From the NCBI GenBank assembly GCA_031288175.1, contig JAITRW010000002.1:1-55903 (forward strand): a stretch of DNA of 55,903 nucleotides, given 5' to 3'. Below the pieces are notes generated by a model, which saw nothing but the letters and a program-made list of their open reading frames with translations, did not search any database and was not told the origin of the DNA. The position numbers were made by a program, and so were the translations under genes. Below, piece after piece: positions 17,215 through 25,541 of the stretch (position 1 is its first letter; each line of letters starts with the position of its first letter). The stretch is from Tannerellaceae bacterium (GTDB taxonomy: Bacteria; Bacteroidota; Bacteroidia; Bacteroidales; Tannerellaceae).

Positions 17215-19033
17215 ATTTCTGCAAACAAACAGACAGTCTTTCAACACCAACAATAGCAACAGTCGTTTCTACCGTTTCCTGCTCTGGAGGGAGAAGCATA
17301 TCAAAGAGAGGACTTTCGTTCTCATTGTCAGTCTGCTCGTTGGTATCCTGACAGCACTTGCCGCCATCGCCCTCAAGCAGATTATCCATTGGATACATCA
17401 TGGCTTGACGGCCAACTTTGACCTCGAAGGGGGTAACTACCTTTTCCTCGTCTACCCCTTGGTCGGCACTTTGTTGGCAGGTGTTTTTGTGCGTTATTGC
17501 GTTCGTGACGATATCGGGCATGGCATCACTAAGGTGTTGTATGCCCTTTCTCTCAACAAGAGCCGTATTAAGCCGCATAACACATGGTCATCGCTCTTGG
17601 CCTCTTCCGTGACCATCGGTTTCGGAGGATCCGTGGGAGCGGAGGCACCCATTGTCTTAACCGGTTCAGCTATCGGTTCGAACCTTGGGCGTTTTTTCCG
17701 CATGGAACAGCGCACACTGATGTTATTAATAGGTTGTGGAGCGGCTGGTGCCATTGCCGGTATCTTCAAAGCACCGGTGGCAGGGTTGATGTTCGTCATT
17801 GAGGTCCTTTTGCTCGACCTTACCCTTTCGTCTATTGTCCCCCTGCTCATCACCTCCACCACTGCCACCACCGTTTCTTATTTTTTCACCGGTACCGAAG
17901 CCCTTTTCCCTTTCCGGCAAACAGAAGGTATCTCCCTCGAACGCATCCCTTACGTCCTCGCACTCGGTGTCGCCTGTGGCCTCTTCGCCCTCTATTTTAC
18001 TCGCATGACCAATTTCATGGAAGGCGTTTACCGGCGGATAGGCTCCAGCCCTTTGCGTTTTGTGATTGGCGGTATTCTCCTCAGTACGCTTATTTTCCTC
18101 TTCCCCCCCCTCTACGGGGAAGGGTATGAAACGATTACCGACCTCCTCAACGGCCGACTCGTCTACATCACCGAACAGAGTATCTTTCATGGTCTTAACG
18201 ATAGTACTTGGGGCATCATCCTCTTTCTTACTCTCGTGATGTTCGTCAAGCTTTTTGCTTCCACAGCCACCAACGCGCTCGGCGGATGTGGGGGTACATT
18301 CGCCCCCAGTCTCTTTGTTGGATGTATCACCGGTTTTATCTTTGCTCATACGCTCAACCAGCTTGATTTCTACGTCTGGCTCTCCGAAAAGAACTTTGCC
18401 CTTCTCGGTATGGCCGGAATGCTCTCCGCCGTGATGCACGCTCCTCTAACCGGTGTTTTCTTTATTGCTGAACTGACCGGAGGCTTTGAACTCTTCCTTC
18501 CCCTCATGATTGTTTCTGTTGGAGCATACCTCACCATCATCATCTTCGAGCCTCATAGTATCCACTCTTACCGGCTTGCCCAAAAAGGCGAACTTCTTAC
18601 TCATCATAAAGACAAGGCCGTCCTCACTTTGCTTGATCGTAATGCAGTTATTGAGCGTGATTTCATCCCCGTACATCCGGAGATGTTACTTGGAGACATC
18701 GTTAAGATCGTAGCCCGCAGTACGCGCAACGTCTATCCTGTCCTTGACGACGAAGACAAATTGCTTGGCATCATTCGTCTTGATAATATCCGTAACATCA
18801 TCTTTCGTCCCGAACTTTACAAACGGTTTAAGGTTTCTAAGTTCATGGTGGCCGGGCAAGCGGTGCTTCGTTACAATATGCCGATGGAAAAGATCATGAA
18901 TATTTTCGATGAAACTAAGGCATGGAATCTTCCCGTTGTGGATGAAAACGGTCGTTACCTTGGTTTCATGTCCAAATCCAGAATCTTTGACTCTTACCGC
19001 GAGATCCTCGTTGAAAATTATTCTGGTGACTGA
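17207..19033 (+). CDS. CLC-family chloride channel/transporter with C-terminal CBS pair
   Basis: A 608-residue integral membrane protein. Residues ~30-450 contain the CLC helices. Recognised filter motifs are G-S-V-G-A-E-A-P (gating Glu kept, as in G-R-E-G-P), G-I-F-K-A-P-V-A-G and G-G-C-G-G-T-F-A-P. The first filter motif is G-H-G-I-T rather than G-S-G-I-P, so the classic chloride-coordinating Ser is replaced by His. Two CBS domains (~475-600) probably bind adenine nucleotides and regulate transport. Whether it is a channel or a H+/Cl- exchanger cannot be told from sequence. ATG 17207 overlaps the end of the upstream carboxyltransferase gene, and the stop directly abuts the fmt start, so the three are probably translationally coupled. 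A run of eight C (18103-18110) lies in frame. Confidence 0.9.
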   Translation: MSEFLQTNRQSFNTNNSNSRFYRFLLWREKHIKERTFVLIVSLLVGILTALAAIALKQIIHWIHHGLTANFDLEGGNYLFLVYPLVGTLLAGVFVRYCVRDDIGHGITKVLYALSLNKSRIKPHNTWSSLLASSVTIGFGGSVGAEAPIVLTGSAIGSNLGRFFRMEQRTLMLLIGCGAAGAIAGIFKAPVAGLMFVIEVLLLDLTLSSIVPLLITSTTATTVSYFFTGTEALFPFRQTEGISLERIPYVLALGVACGLFALYFTRMTNFMEGVYRRIGSSPLRFVIGGILLSTLIFLFPPLYGEGYETITDLLNGRLVYITEQSIFHGLNDSTWGIILFLTLVMFVKLFASTATNALGGCGGTFAPSLFVGCITGFIFAHTLNQLDFYVWLSEKNFALLGMAGMLSAVMHAPLTGVFFIAELTGGFELFLPLMIVSVGAYLTIIIFEPHSIHSYRLAQKGELLTHHKDKAVLTLLDRNAVIERDFIPVHPEMLLGDIVKIVARSTRNVYPVLDDEDKLLGIIRLDNIRNIIFRPELYKRFKVSKFMVAGQAVLRYNMPMEKIMNIFDETKAWNLPVVDENGRYLGFMSKSRIFDSYREILVENYSGD

Positions 19034-20080
19034 ATGAAGAAATCTGATACCCGTATCGTTTTCATGGGGACTCCTACTTTCGCCGTTGCCTCCCTGCGGG
19101 CGCTCATTGAGGGTGATTATCAGGTCGTAGCCGTCGTTACCCAGCCCGATAAGCCTGTCGGCAGACATGGCAATACCCTCCAGCCTTCCCCTGTCAAGCA
19201 ATATGCCCTTGAACTTGAGTTACCTGTCCTCCAACCCGTTTCCCTTCGTGAATCGGTCTTTCTTGAAACTCTTCGCGCTTTCCGACCTGACTTACAAGTC
19301 GTAGTTGCCTTCCGGATGCTTCCCCCCGAAGTCTTCGGCCTTCCCCCTCTCGGCACTTTCAACCTCCATGCCTCCCTCCTCCCCCAATATCGTGGCGCCG
19401 CCCCTATCAATTGGGCTATCATCAATGGTGAGACTCAGACAGGGTTGACTACTTTTCTCCTTGACGCCGGTATGGATACCGGACGCATCCTCCTCCAGCG
19501 TACCGTCGCTATTGAGCCTGACGATACCGCCGCTTCTCTTGCCGATACGCTCATGGAGATATCCCCCTCCCTCATTACCACCACCACCGACCTCCTCCTT
19601 TCCGGTATCCCAACAACCCCGCCTCAATCCGCTTGCACCGATAACCTTCCTCTACCTGTTGCCCCCAAACTCTTCAAAGACAACTGCCGTATTCAATGGA
19701 CATTTCCTACTCACGTCATCTATAATTTCATACGAGGCCTTTCTCCTATCCCCGCCGCATGGACGTATATCCACCTTCATGGTCTTCCTCCCCGCCAGCT
19801 CAAAATCTTTCTCTCCGAGGCGCATACTAATCTCCATCCCTATCTTTATACACTATGCCCCGAAAAGATACTACCAGTCGGGACTTTAATCCCCGATCTC
19901 AAAGCTAAAACGCTCGATGTCCTCACCACTGACGGTTACCTCCGCCTGCTCTCCATTCAACTCGAAGGAAAAAAACGTCTATCCGTCGCCGAGTTCTTGA
20001 ACGGCCTGCCCTCCCACACATATAACTATGTATCAGATACCGCTCTATTACCTACTTTTGTTACCTTTGGTGCAAATTGA
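19034..20080 (+). CDS. fmt: Methionyl-tRNA formyltransferase
   Basis: Adds the formyl group to initiator Met-tRNA using 10-formyl-tetrahydrofolate. The N-terminal hydrolase-like domain has V-F-M-G-T-P and the S-L-L-P-x-Y-R-G-A-A-P-I-N motif (~105-120) with the catalytic Asn/His/Asp region. The C-terminal tRNA-binding domain begins near residue 210 with F-I-R-G-L-S-P-I-P-A-A-W. At 348 residues it is slightly longer than E. coli Fmt (315), with a longer, less conserved C-terminal end. The ATG directly follows the TGA of the CLC gene. Confidence 0.95.
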   Translation: MKKSDTRIVFMGTPTFAVASLRALIEGDYQVVAVVTQPDKPVGRHGNTLQPSPVKQYALELELPVLQPVSLRESVFLETLRAFRPDLQVVVAFRMLPPEVFGLPPLGTFNLHASLLPQYRGAAPINWAIINGETQTGLTTFLLDAGMDTGRILLQRTVAIEPDDTAASLADTLMEISPSLITTTTDLLLSGIPTTPPQSACTDNLPLPVAPKLFKDNCRIQWTFPTHVIYNFIRGLSPIPAAWTYIHLHGLPPRQLKIFLSEAHTNLHPYLYTLCPEKILPVGTLIPDLKAKTLDVLTTDGYLRLLSIQLEGKKRLSVAEFLNGLPSHTYNYVSDTALLPTFVTFGAN

Positions 20081-20105
20081 ATAGTTAAATCAAGAATAGT
20101 AAAGT

Positions 20106-21172
20106 ATGATTACCCCCCCCCGTCACTCACTGAAAATCAGCAGATTACATCAATCGTTGATCAAAATCTTTCCGGAAGTGCCCGGAATTTCTCAGAAAAT
20201 AGTAGCGTAGTAGGTAACAATAAGACAACTTGTCAGTGTAAAGTATGTGCAAACACACAGAATAATCAGATTGTAATTGCTAAGGAAATGATGTTTGGGT
20301 TTCGGGACGAATTTACCTATTTCAAATGTTCGTTCTGTGGATGTTTACAAATTGTAACGCCCCCGAAAGATTTGTCTAAGTATTATCCAAGTGAAAGTTA
20401 CTATTCCTACCAGTCATTAGCTACGCTGAGTTGTAAAAGTAAGAAGTTGATAGATTGTATAAAATGGTTTCTTATTATTCTCTATTGGAATTTCAAAGTA
20501 CCCTTACACAAGCTGCCCTATCTCAGGAATTTTAAATGGGTACATGCTTTGCAAAAGCTATCGAAAACATCATCCATATTAGATGTAGGATGCGGTAGCG
20601 GTCGTCTTTTGCGACAAATGAGTAGTTGGGGATTTAAGAATCTGACAGGAATAGATCCCTTTATAGAGGCCGATATTACTTATACATGGGGTGTCAAGGT
20701 GTTCAAATCAGACGTATTCAATCATGTCGGAAAATATGATTTAATTATGCTGCATCATTCTTTTGAGCACATGGATAACCCGTATGGTGTACTGAAGCAA
20801 TTGTACAGGCTACTCAATCCGGAGGGAGAAGTATTGATTAGGATTCCGGTCTCCGATTCGTTTGCATGGCGTAAGTATGGAGTGAATTGGTCTCAACTGG
20901 ATGCACCCCGTCATTTCTTTTTGCATACAACGAACAGTATCACGCGTCTGGCAACGAGTTGTGGATTTGTGTTGTATCGGATATCTTACGATTCCACGGA
21001 AGGGCAATTTCTGGACGGCGAAAAATATAGTAGAAACATTACACTTCATGAACATATCGCTGTCGAATCGTCTTGTATTAGAGAATGTAAGAAACAAGCT
21101 AAAATCTTAAATAAGATTAAAGATGGCGACCAGGCTTGTTTTATACTGAAAAAAGCTTCTACAAAAAGCTGA
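20106..21172 (+). CDS. Zinc-ribbon SAM methyltransferase, out of frame at a C9 tract
   Basis: A class I SAM-dependent methyltransferase gene. The fmt stop (20080) is followed by ATG 20106 and, within three codons, a run of nine C (20113-20121). In this sequence translation from 20106 stops after ~35 codons. With ten (or seven) C the frame joins the long downstream frame without a stop, giving ~355 residues. That frame begins before the first available internal ATG (20288) and encodes C-Q-C-K-V-C about 15 residues ahead of it. These cysteines pair with the later C-S-F-C-G-C to complete a zinc ribbon, so 20288 is not the natural start. The methyltransferase core has L-D-V-G-C-G-S-G-R-L and H-H-S-F-E-H. 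The family often modifies sugars in glycans. The gene is AT-rich relative to fmt. Confidence 0.7.
20113..20121 (+). repeat. C9 homopolymer, putative phase-variation tract of the methyltransferase
   Basis: Nine consecutive C, four bases after ATG 20106. Frame arithmetic: 10 or 7 C joins the start codon to the methyltransferase frame; 8 or 9 C does not. The present state is OFF. Confidence 0.65.
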
Positions 21173-21228
21173 AACTCCGTACTTTCATCTTTTATTACTT
21201 AGGATTGTGATTTGTTTCTAATTATTAC

Positions 21229-21236
21229 TACCTTTG
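21229..21236 (+). promoter_or_regulatory. -7 promoter element for the small lipoprotein
   Basis: TACCTTTG, an exact TAnnTTTG match 94 bases upstream of ATG 21331, with a TTTG at 21211-21214. The 14-base gap between the two is shorter than the usual 19 or so. The 158-base spacer between the methyltransferase and this gene shows nothing else. Confidence 0.5.
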
Positions 21237-21330
21237 AGGCCGTAAACAAGTGTAATATAGATACTCTGAAATGTGTGAATTGGATTTCAACAGCTAACGT
21301 AAAAGCTTTTTAAACATAAAATAAAGTACA

Positions 21331-21726
21331 ATGAAAAAAGTAATTTCTGTCCTATGGATGCTAATGCTTGCATTAGCTGTGAGTGTTAACTTCACTTCTT
21401 GTGGAAACGATGATGAACCCGAAAACAAATACGAGTTTTTAGGTTCATGGGAATTCGATTCTGAAGATGATCCTTACATGGTCACTTTCAAAGAAGACGG
21501 TACATATACCTACCAAGAAAAAGCGGGTACGTATACTGTTGCCTCTGAAAAAGTAACTTCCGATACTGGGGAAGAAGAAAAGACGGTGATCACATGTAAG
21601 AATGAAAATTATAGTGAAAAATTCATTTTCGAGAAAGTGTCGGAAACAGATAAGGGTACTGAATTGATTCTCTATTCTTTTGATGAAAATAGAATAGGTG
21701 AAAAGCTTTCTTTTATTAAGAAGTAG
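21331..21726 (+). CDS. Lipocalin-like lipoprotein
   Basis: A 131-residue lipoprotein. The signal peptide (residues 1-24, with a long hydrophobic core) ends at the lipobox S-C, followed by an acidic G-N-D-D-E-P-E. An acidic stretch right after the cysteine resembles the lipoprotein export signal that sends Bacteroidota lipoproteins to the cell surface. The mature part starts with F-L-G-S-W-E-F and continues as short beta strands (F-K-E-D-G-T-Y-T-Y), as in lipocalin-like domains common in this phylum. The ligand is unknown. It has its own promoter and a strong terminator, so it is monocistronic. Confidence 0.75.
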   Translation: MKKVISVLWMLMLALAVSVNFTSCGNDDEPENKYEFLGSWEFDSEDDPYMVTFKEDGTYTYQEKAGTYTVASEKVTSDTGEEEKTVITCKNENYSEKFIFEKVSETDKGTELILYSFDENRIGEKLSFIKK

Positions 21727-21762
21727 CTCAGTTACTATAAAAGTTGATTCTATTTATTTGTG

Positions 21763-21801
21763 AAGCTCTCTTCAGCGTATAGCGTTGGAGAGAGCTTTTT
21801 T
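21763..21801 (+). terminator. Intrinsic terminator after the small lipoprotein
   Basis: A 9-bp perfect stem (21763-21771 with 21789-21797), a 17-base loop, and a run of T to 21801. It lies 37 bases after the lipoprotein stop codon. Confidence 0.8.
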
Positions 21802-21921
21802 ATCAAGGTTGCGTGTCGAAAAAAGTGTAAGAAGGAGTATTACTTCGGGTACATAGCCTTCTGTAGTAACAACAATTAGTCGCGCAAGGCTTTATTACAG
21901 GGATAGCTGAAAAGAGATTGT

Positions 21922-21929
21922 TACCTTTG
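21922..21929 (+). promoter_or_regulatory. -7 promoter element for the GH2 lipoprotein
   Basis: TACCTTTG, an exact TAnnTTTG match, 29 bases upstream of ATG 21959 and downstream of the preceding terminator. Confidence 0.6.
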
Positions 21930-21958
21930 CGGGTAACAGATAGCTTTTATATCAAAAC

Positions 21959-24900
21959 ATGAAAAAGACAGTATCTTATTTTGTCTTGATAGGAACGACG
22001 ATAGGTTTTGTCGCCATAGAGGGAGGATGTACAAAGAAGGTGGAAACAGAAAGTCGGTCGGAATACTATACACGAGAGATTGGGATTTATCCCGGATCTC
22101 CGGTGGAAGATCCTTCACCGGAATTGGTGGTAGACGATACGTACAGGAATATTGCTAAATGGCGGGCAGCTTATCATTCATCAAGCTATGACTATAACCT
22201 GACGGCGCAGTTGGTAACCGATGGCATCATAACGTCGGAGATACCAGCCACTCTCTCCGTATCCACTTCGGCAGGAGAATTGAAAAAAAATGAACGAGAA
22301 TGGCTCTTTGATGGGAAGATAGATTCGAAATACCGCATGGAGGCGGATGATAGTGTCTCTTTGTATCTGACGATGAATAACTTCGTCGCAGAAATGGACA
22401 GAATGGTGTTCAAAGCAACCGTTACGTATGGAGAAAATGCCGCGAAAGGCTATGAAATTACTTGTTACGGTTCGGACGACAAAGAAATATGGACGCCCTT
22501 GGCAGAGATCACGGGGGAAGAAAAAATTGAGGATTTTGATAAACTGCTTGACTTCAAGAAAACGATAAAATATAGTTCTTACCGCATAGATATACACGTG
22601 CCGGGAGTAAAGGCTTGGGCATTCAGCGAGTGGGAGTTTTTCTGTGGTGACGAAGAGTTGCTTATCGTGCCATCGCATATGTTCACAAGTGCGTGGATGA
22701 GCGCAGGTACGGATGAGGAATGGTTATATGTAGACTTGGGTACAGTGGCAAACTTCGACAAAGTCTCATTACATTGGATAAATAAGGCGATGGCAGGAAG
22801 TATCCTCGTTTCGGAAGACGGACAAACCTGGAAAGAAGCCGCCACCTTACCGGATGGAGACGAGCTAACTGACGTGATCAGTCTTAACGGGGTACAAAAA
22901 GGACGGTTTGTACAGTTACGAATGACGGAAGCAAAAAAAGGAAAACCCTATATATTGAGTGAACTGGAGATATTCGGCAAAGGAGGACTTATCTCGCGTC
23001 CCAAAGTTGCGCCAGGAATGAAAGGTAACCGTTGGGATTTGACGGGAGCGAATTGGAAATTGCAACGAACGTCAGAGGTAACTGTTGAGGGAGAAGCTCT
23101 TGCAACGACGGATTTCGATGACAGTGAGTGGCTGATAGCGACAGTTCCCGGCACGGTACTGACGAGTTTCCTGAAAGTAGACGCTTTGCCGAATCCAAAC
23201 TACGGAGATAATCAGTTACAGATCTCCGAATCTTTCTTCAATGCTGATTTTTGGTATCGCAATGAATTCCGATTCCCTGTCAATTTCGACGGTGAACGGA
23301 TATTCTTGAACTTCAACGGCATCAATTGGAAAGCCGATATTTTTTTTAATGGGGAAAAAGTAGGACGCATCGAAGGAGCGTTCCTGAGAGGGCAGTTTGA
23401 TGTGACGGATCTTGTAAAGAAAGACGGCCCCAATGTTCTTGCTGTAAGAATTATCAAAAACGCACACATCGGTTCTGTAAAAGAACAAACAGCGATCAGT
23501 GCCGACCAGAATGGCGGAGTGCTCGGACGCGATAACCCGACTTTTCATGCGAGTATCGGTTGGGATTGGATACCGACGATTCGTGGACGGAATATCGGTA
23601 TTTGGGACGATGTCTTTCTGACTTCTACGGGAAAAGTCACGATTGAATCACCATTCATACGTGCCAAATTACCCTTGCCCGATACTACCTCAGCAGACCT
23701 GTTTATAGATATAACCTTACGTAATCACTCTGACGAGACCGTCACGGGAACACTTTGGGGAACTTTTGGGGAGATCCTGTTTGAACAGGAAGTCTCCTTG
23801 GCAGGGAAAGAATCGCGGACAGTACTTTTCGATCCGCAGACACATCCTGTATTGCGTGTAGAAAATCCTCGACTTTGGTGGCCGAAAGGTTATGGTGCTC
23901 CAAATCTTTACGAAGTAGAACTGTGTTTCGAGGTGAAAAAAGGGGAACCCTCCGACACGAAGCGTTTCTTTTCTGGTGTGCGGCAGATGGATTTCAACGA
24001 AGACGGGGGAATATTGACCCTTTTTATCAACGGGCGACGGTTTATCGGACGCGGAGGTAACTGGGGTTTTTCAGAATCGAACCTAAATTATCGATCTCGT
24101 GAATATGATATCGCTGTAGCCCATCATGCCAATATGAACTTTACGCTCATACGGAACTGGGTTGGACAGACAGGTGATGATTCTTTCTACGAAGCCTGTG
24201 ACAAACACGGTATAATGGTTTGGCAGGACTTCTGGTTGGCCAACCCCTGGGACGGCCCCGTCCCTGATGACAACGACCTTTTTATGATGAACGCTGAAGA
24301 TTTCGTCAAGCGTATCCGTAATCACCCATCCATAGCTATCTATGTTGGGCGTAACGAAGGCAATCCGCCCGAAGCCCTTGATAGGGCTATCAGGACTATG
24401 CTCCCTGCCCTCCATCCGGGTATTCACTATATCTCTAACTCCGCCGCCGGTGTGGTGAGTGGTAAAGGACCTTACCGTGCCTTGCCCCCGAAAGAGTACT
24501 ATCTGCTTTACGGTGGTGATCGTTTCCACAGCGAACGGGGCATGCCCAATGTGATGACCTATGAGAGCCTTGCCCAAACGATCCCTGCCGGTAAGCTCTG
24601 GCCACAGAATAATTTTTACGGCCTACACGATTACACGTTGGCAAGTGCTCAATCGGCAGCTACCTTCAACGAAATGATTGAGAAGGCTTTCGGGCAACCT
24701 GCTAATGCCCGTCAATTCGCCGAGTGGGCGCAATGGATAAACTATAATGGCTATCGTGCTATGTTTGAAGGTCGAAGCGAACATCGACGGGGTTTGCTCC
24801 TCTGGATGAGTCATCCCGCCTGGCCTTCAATGGTTTGGCAGACGTATGATTATTATTTCGACCCTACAGCTGCTTATTTTGCTTGTCAAAAAGCGAATGA

Positions 24901-25486
24901 GCCCCTTCACATACAATGGAATCCCGTCTGGGACGGCATAGAAGTGGTCAATTACCATGCACGTGACCGTCACGCTCTTGCCGCTAAGGCGCAACTTATT
25001 AATATGGACGGATCTATCAGATGGGAAAAAGATCTCCTTGTAAATAGTAATGAAGACAGCACCGTCAAATGTTTCTCCCTGGAATTACCTAGAACGCTTT
25101 CTACCGTCTTCTTTATCCGGCTCACACTCACGGAAGATGGGATCCTTGTTTCCGACAATTTTTACTGGCGTAGCAAAGAAGATGGTAACTATCAGGCTCT
25201 CCATCAATTACCGAAAACGAGCCTGACAACAAAAACGAGTGTCAACGAAATCGGTGGGGAGTGGCTTCTTTCCACCACCCTGCAAAACGAAACCTCTACA
25301 CCTGCCCTCATGATTCGCCTTCAAGTGAATGGCGGTGTAACGGCCAGGCGTATTCTCCCCGTCTTTTTCAGTGACAACTTCTTTTCTCTGATGCCCGGCG
25401 AAAAAAAGACCGTTACTGTGCGCCTGCAAGACGTGGATACTCGTGGTGAGCAACCCGTCGTAAGTATCTCCGGTTTCAACATCTGA
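21959..25486 (+). CDS. Glycoside hydrolase family 2 lipoprotein with N-terminal discoidin-like domains
   Basis: An 1175-residue enzyme. The signal peptide ends at Cys24 (E-G-G-C), which suggests lipid anchoring. Residues ~50-345 resemble two F5/8 type C (discoidin) carbohydrate-binding domains; the second ends in S-E-L-E-I-F-G. From ~360 comes the GH2 sugar-binding domain (V-P-G-T-V-L-T-S-F near 395, F-W-Y-R-N-E-F), then an Ig-like domain and the TIM barrel. Glu800 in R-N-E-G-N is the likely acid/base, and Glu869 in T-Y-E-S-L a candidate nucleophile. The layout resembles exo-beta-glucosaminidase and mannosylglycoprotein endo-beta-mannosidase branches rather than LacZ; the exact substrate is not decided. 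It has its own promoter, and no SusC/SusD pair is nearby. Confidence 0.85.
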   Translation: MKKTVSYFVLIGTTIGFVAIEGGCTKKVETESRSEYYTREIGIYPGSPVEDPSPELVVDDTYRNIAKWRAAYHSSSYDYNLTAQLVTDGIITSEIPATLSVSTSAGELKKNEREWLFDGKIDSKYRMEADDSVSLYLTMNNFVAEMDRMVFKATVTYGENAAKGYEITCYGSDDKEIWTPLAEITGEEKIEDFDKLLDFKKTIKYSSYRIDIHVPGVKAWAFSEWEFFCGDEELLIVPSHMFTSAWMSAGTDEEWLYVDLGTVANFDKVSLHWINKAMAGSILVSEDGQTWKEAATLPDGDELTDVISLNGVQKGRFVQLRMTEAKKGKPYILSELEIFGKGGLISRPKVAPGMKGNRWDLTGANWKLQRTSEVTVEGEALATTDFDDSEWLIATVPGTVLTSFLKVDALPNPNYGDNQLQISESFFNADFWYRNEFRFPVNFDGERIFLNFNGINWKADIFFNGEKVGRIEGAFLRGQFDVTDLVKKDGPNVLAVRIIKNAHIGSVKEQTAISADQNGGVLGRDNPTFHASIGWDWIPTIRGRNIGIWDDVFLTSTGKVTIESPFIRAKLPLPDTTSADLFIDITLRNHSDETVTGTLWGTFGEILFEQEVSLAGKESRTVLFDPQTHPVLRVENPRLWWPKGYGAPNLYEVELCFEVKKGEPSDTKRFFSGVRQMDFNEDGGILTLFINGRRFIGRGGNWGFSESNLNYRSREYDIAVAHHANMNFTLIRNWVGQTGDDSFYEACDKHGIMVWQDFWLANPWDGPVPDDNDLFMMNAEDFVKRIRNHPSIAIYVGRNEGNPPEALDRAIRTMLPALHPGIHYISNSAAGVVSGKGPYRALPPKEYYLLYGGDRFHSERGMPNVMTYESLAQTIPAGKLWPQNNFYGLHDYTLASAQSAATFNEMIEKAFGQPANARQFAEWAQWINYNGYRAMFEGRSEHRRGLLLWMSHPAWPSMVWQTYDYYFDPTAAYFACQKANEPLHIQWNPVWDGIEVVNYHARDRHALAAKAQLINMDGSIRWEKDLLVNSNEDSTVKCFSLELPRTLSTVFFIRLTLTEDGILVSDNFYWRSKEDGNYQALHQLPKTSLTTKTSVNEIGGEWLLSTTLQNETSTPALMIRLQVNGGVTARRILPVFFSDNFFSLMPGEKKTVTVRLQDVDTRGEQPVVSISGFNI

Positions 25487-25541
25487 AAACTAATCGTACC
25501 TTCGTTGCCATAAGGATGTGAGAGGTAGAAATTAGACACAG

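Noticed and set aside
18103-18110. C8 run in the CLC gene, and shorter C/G runs of seven in the MBL hydrolase (30874-30880), GT2 and GH16 genes
   Set aside because: All in frame; at seven to eight bases they are weaker candidates and the genes are intact, so not called phase-variable.
20288-21172. Methyltransferase start at ATG 20288
   Set aside because: The frame is open further upstream and encodes the first cysteines of the zinc ribbon, so 20288 is an internal Met.
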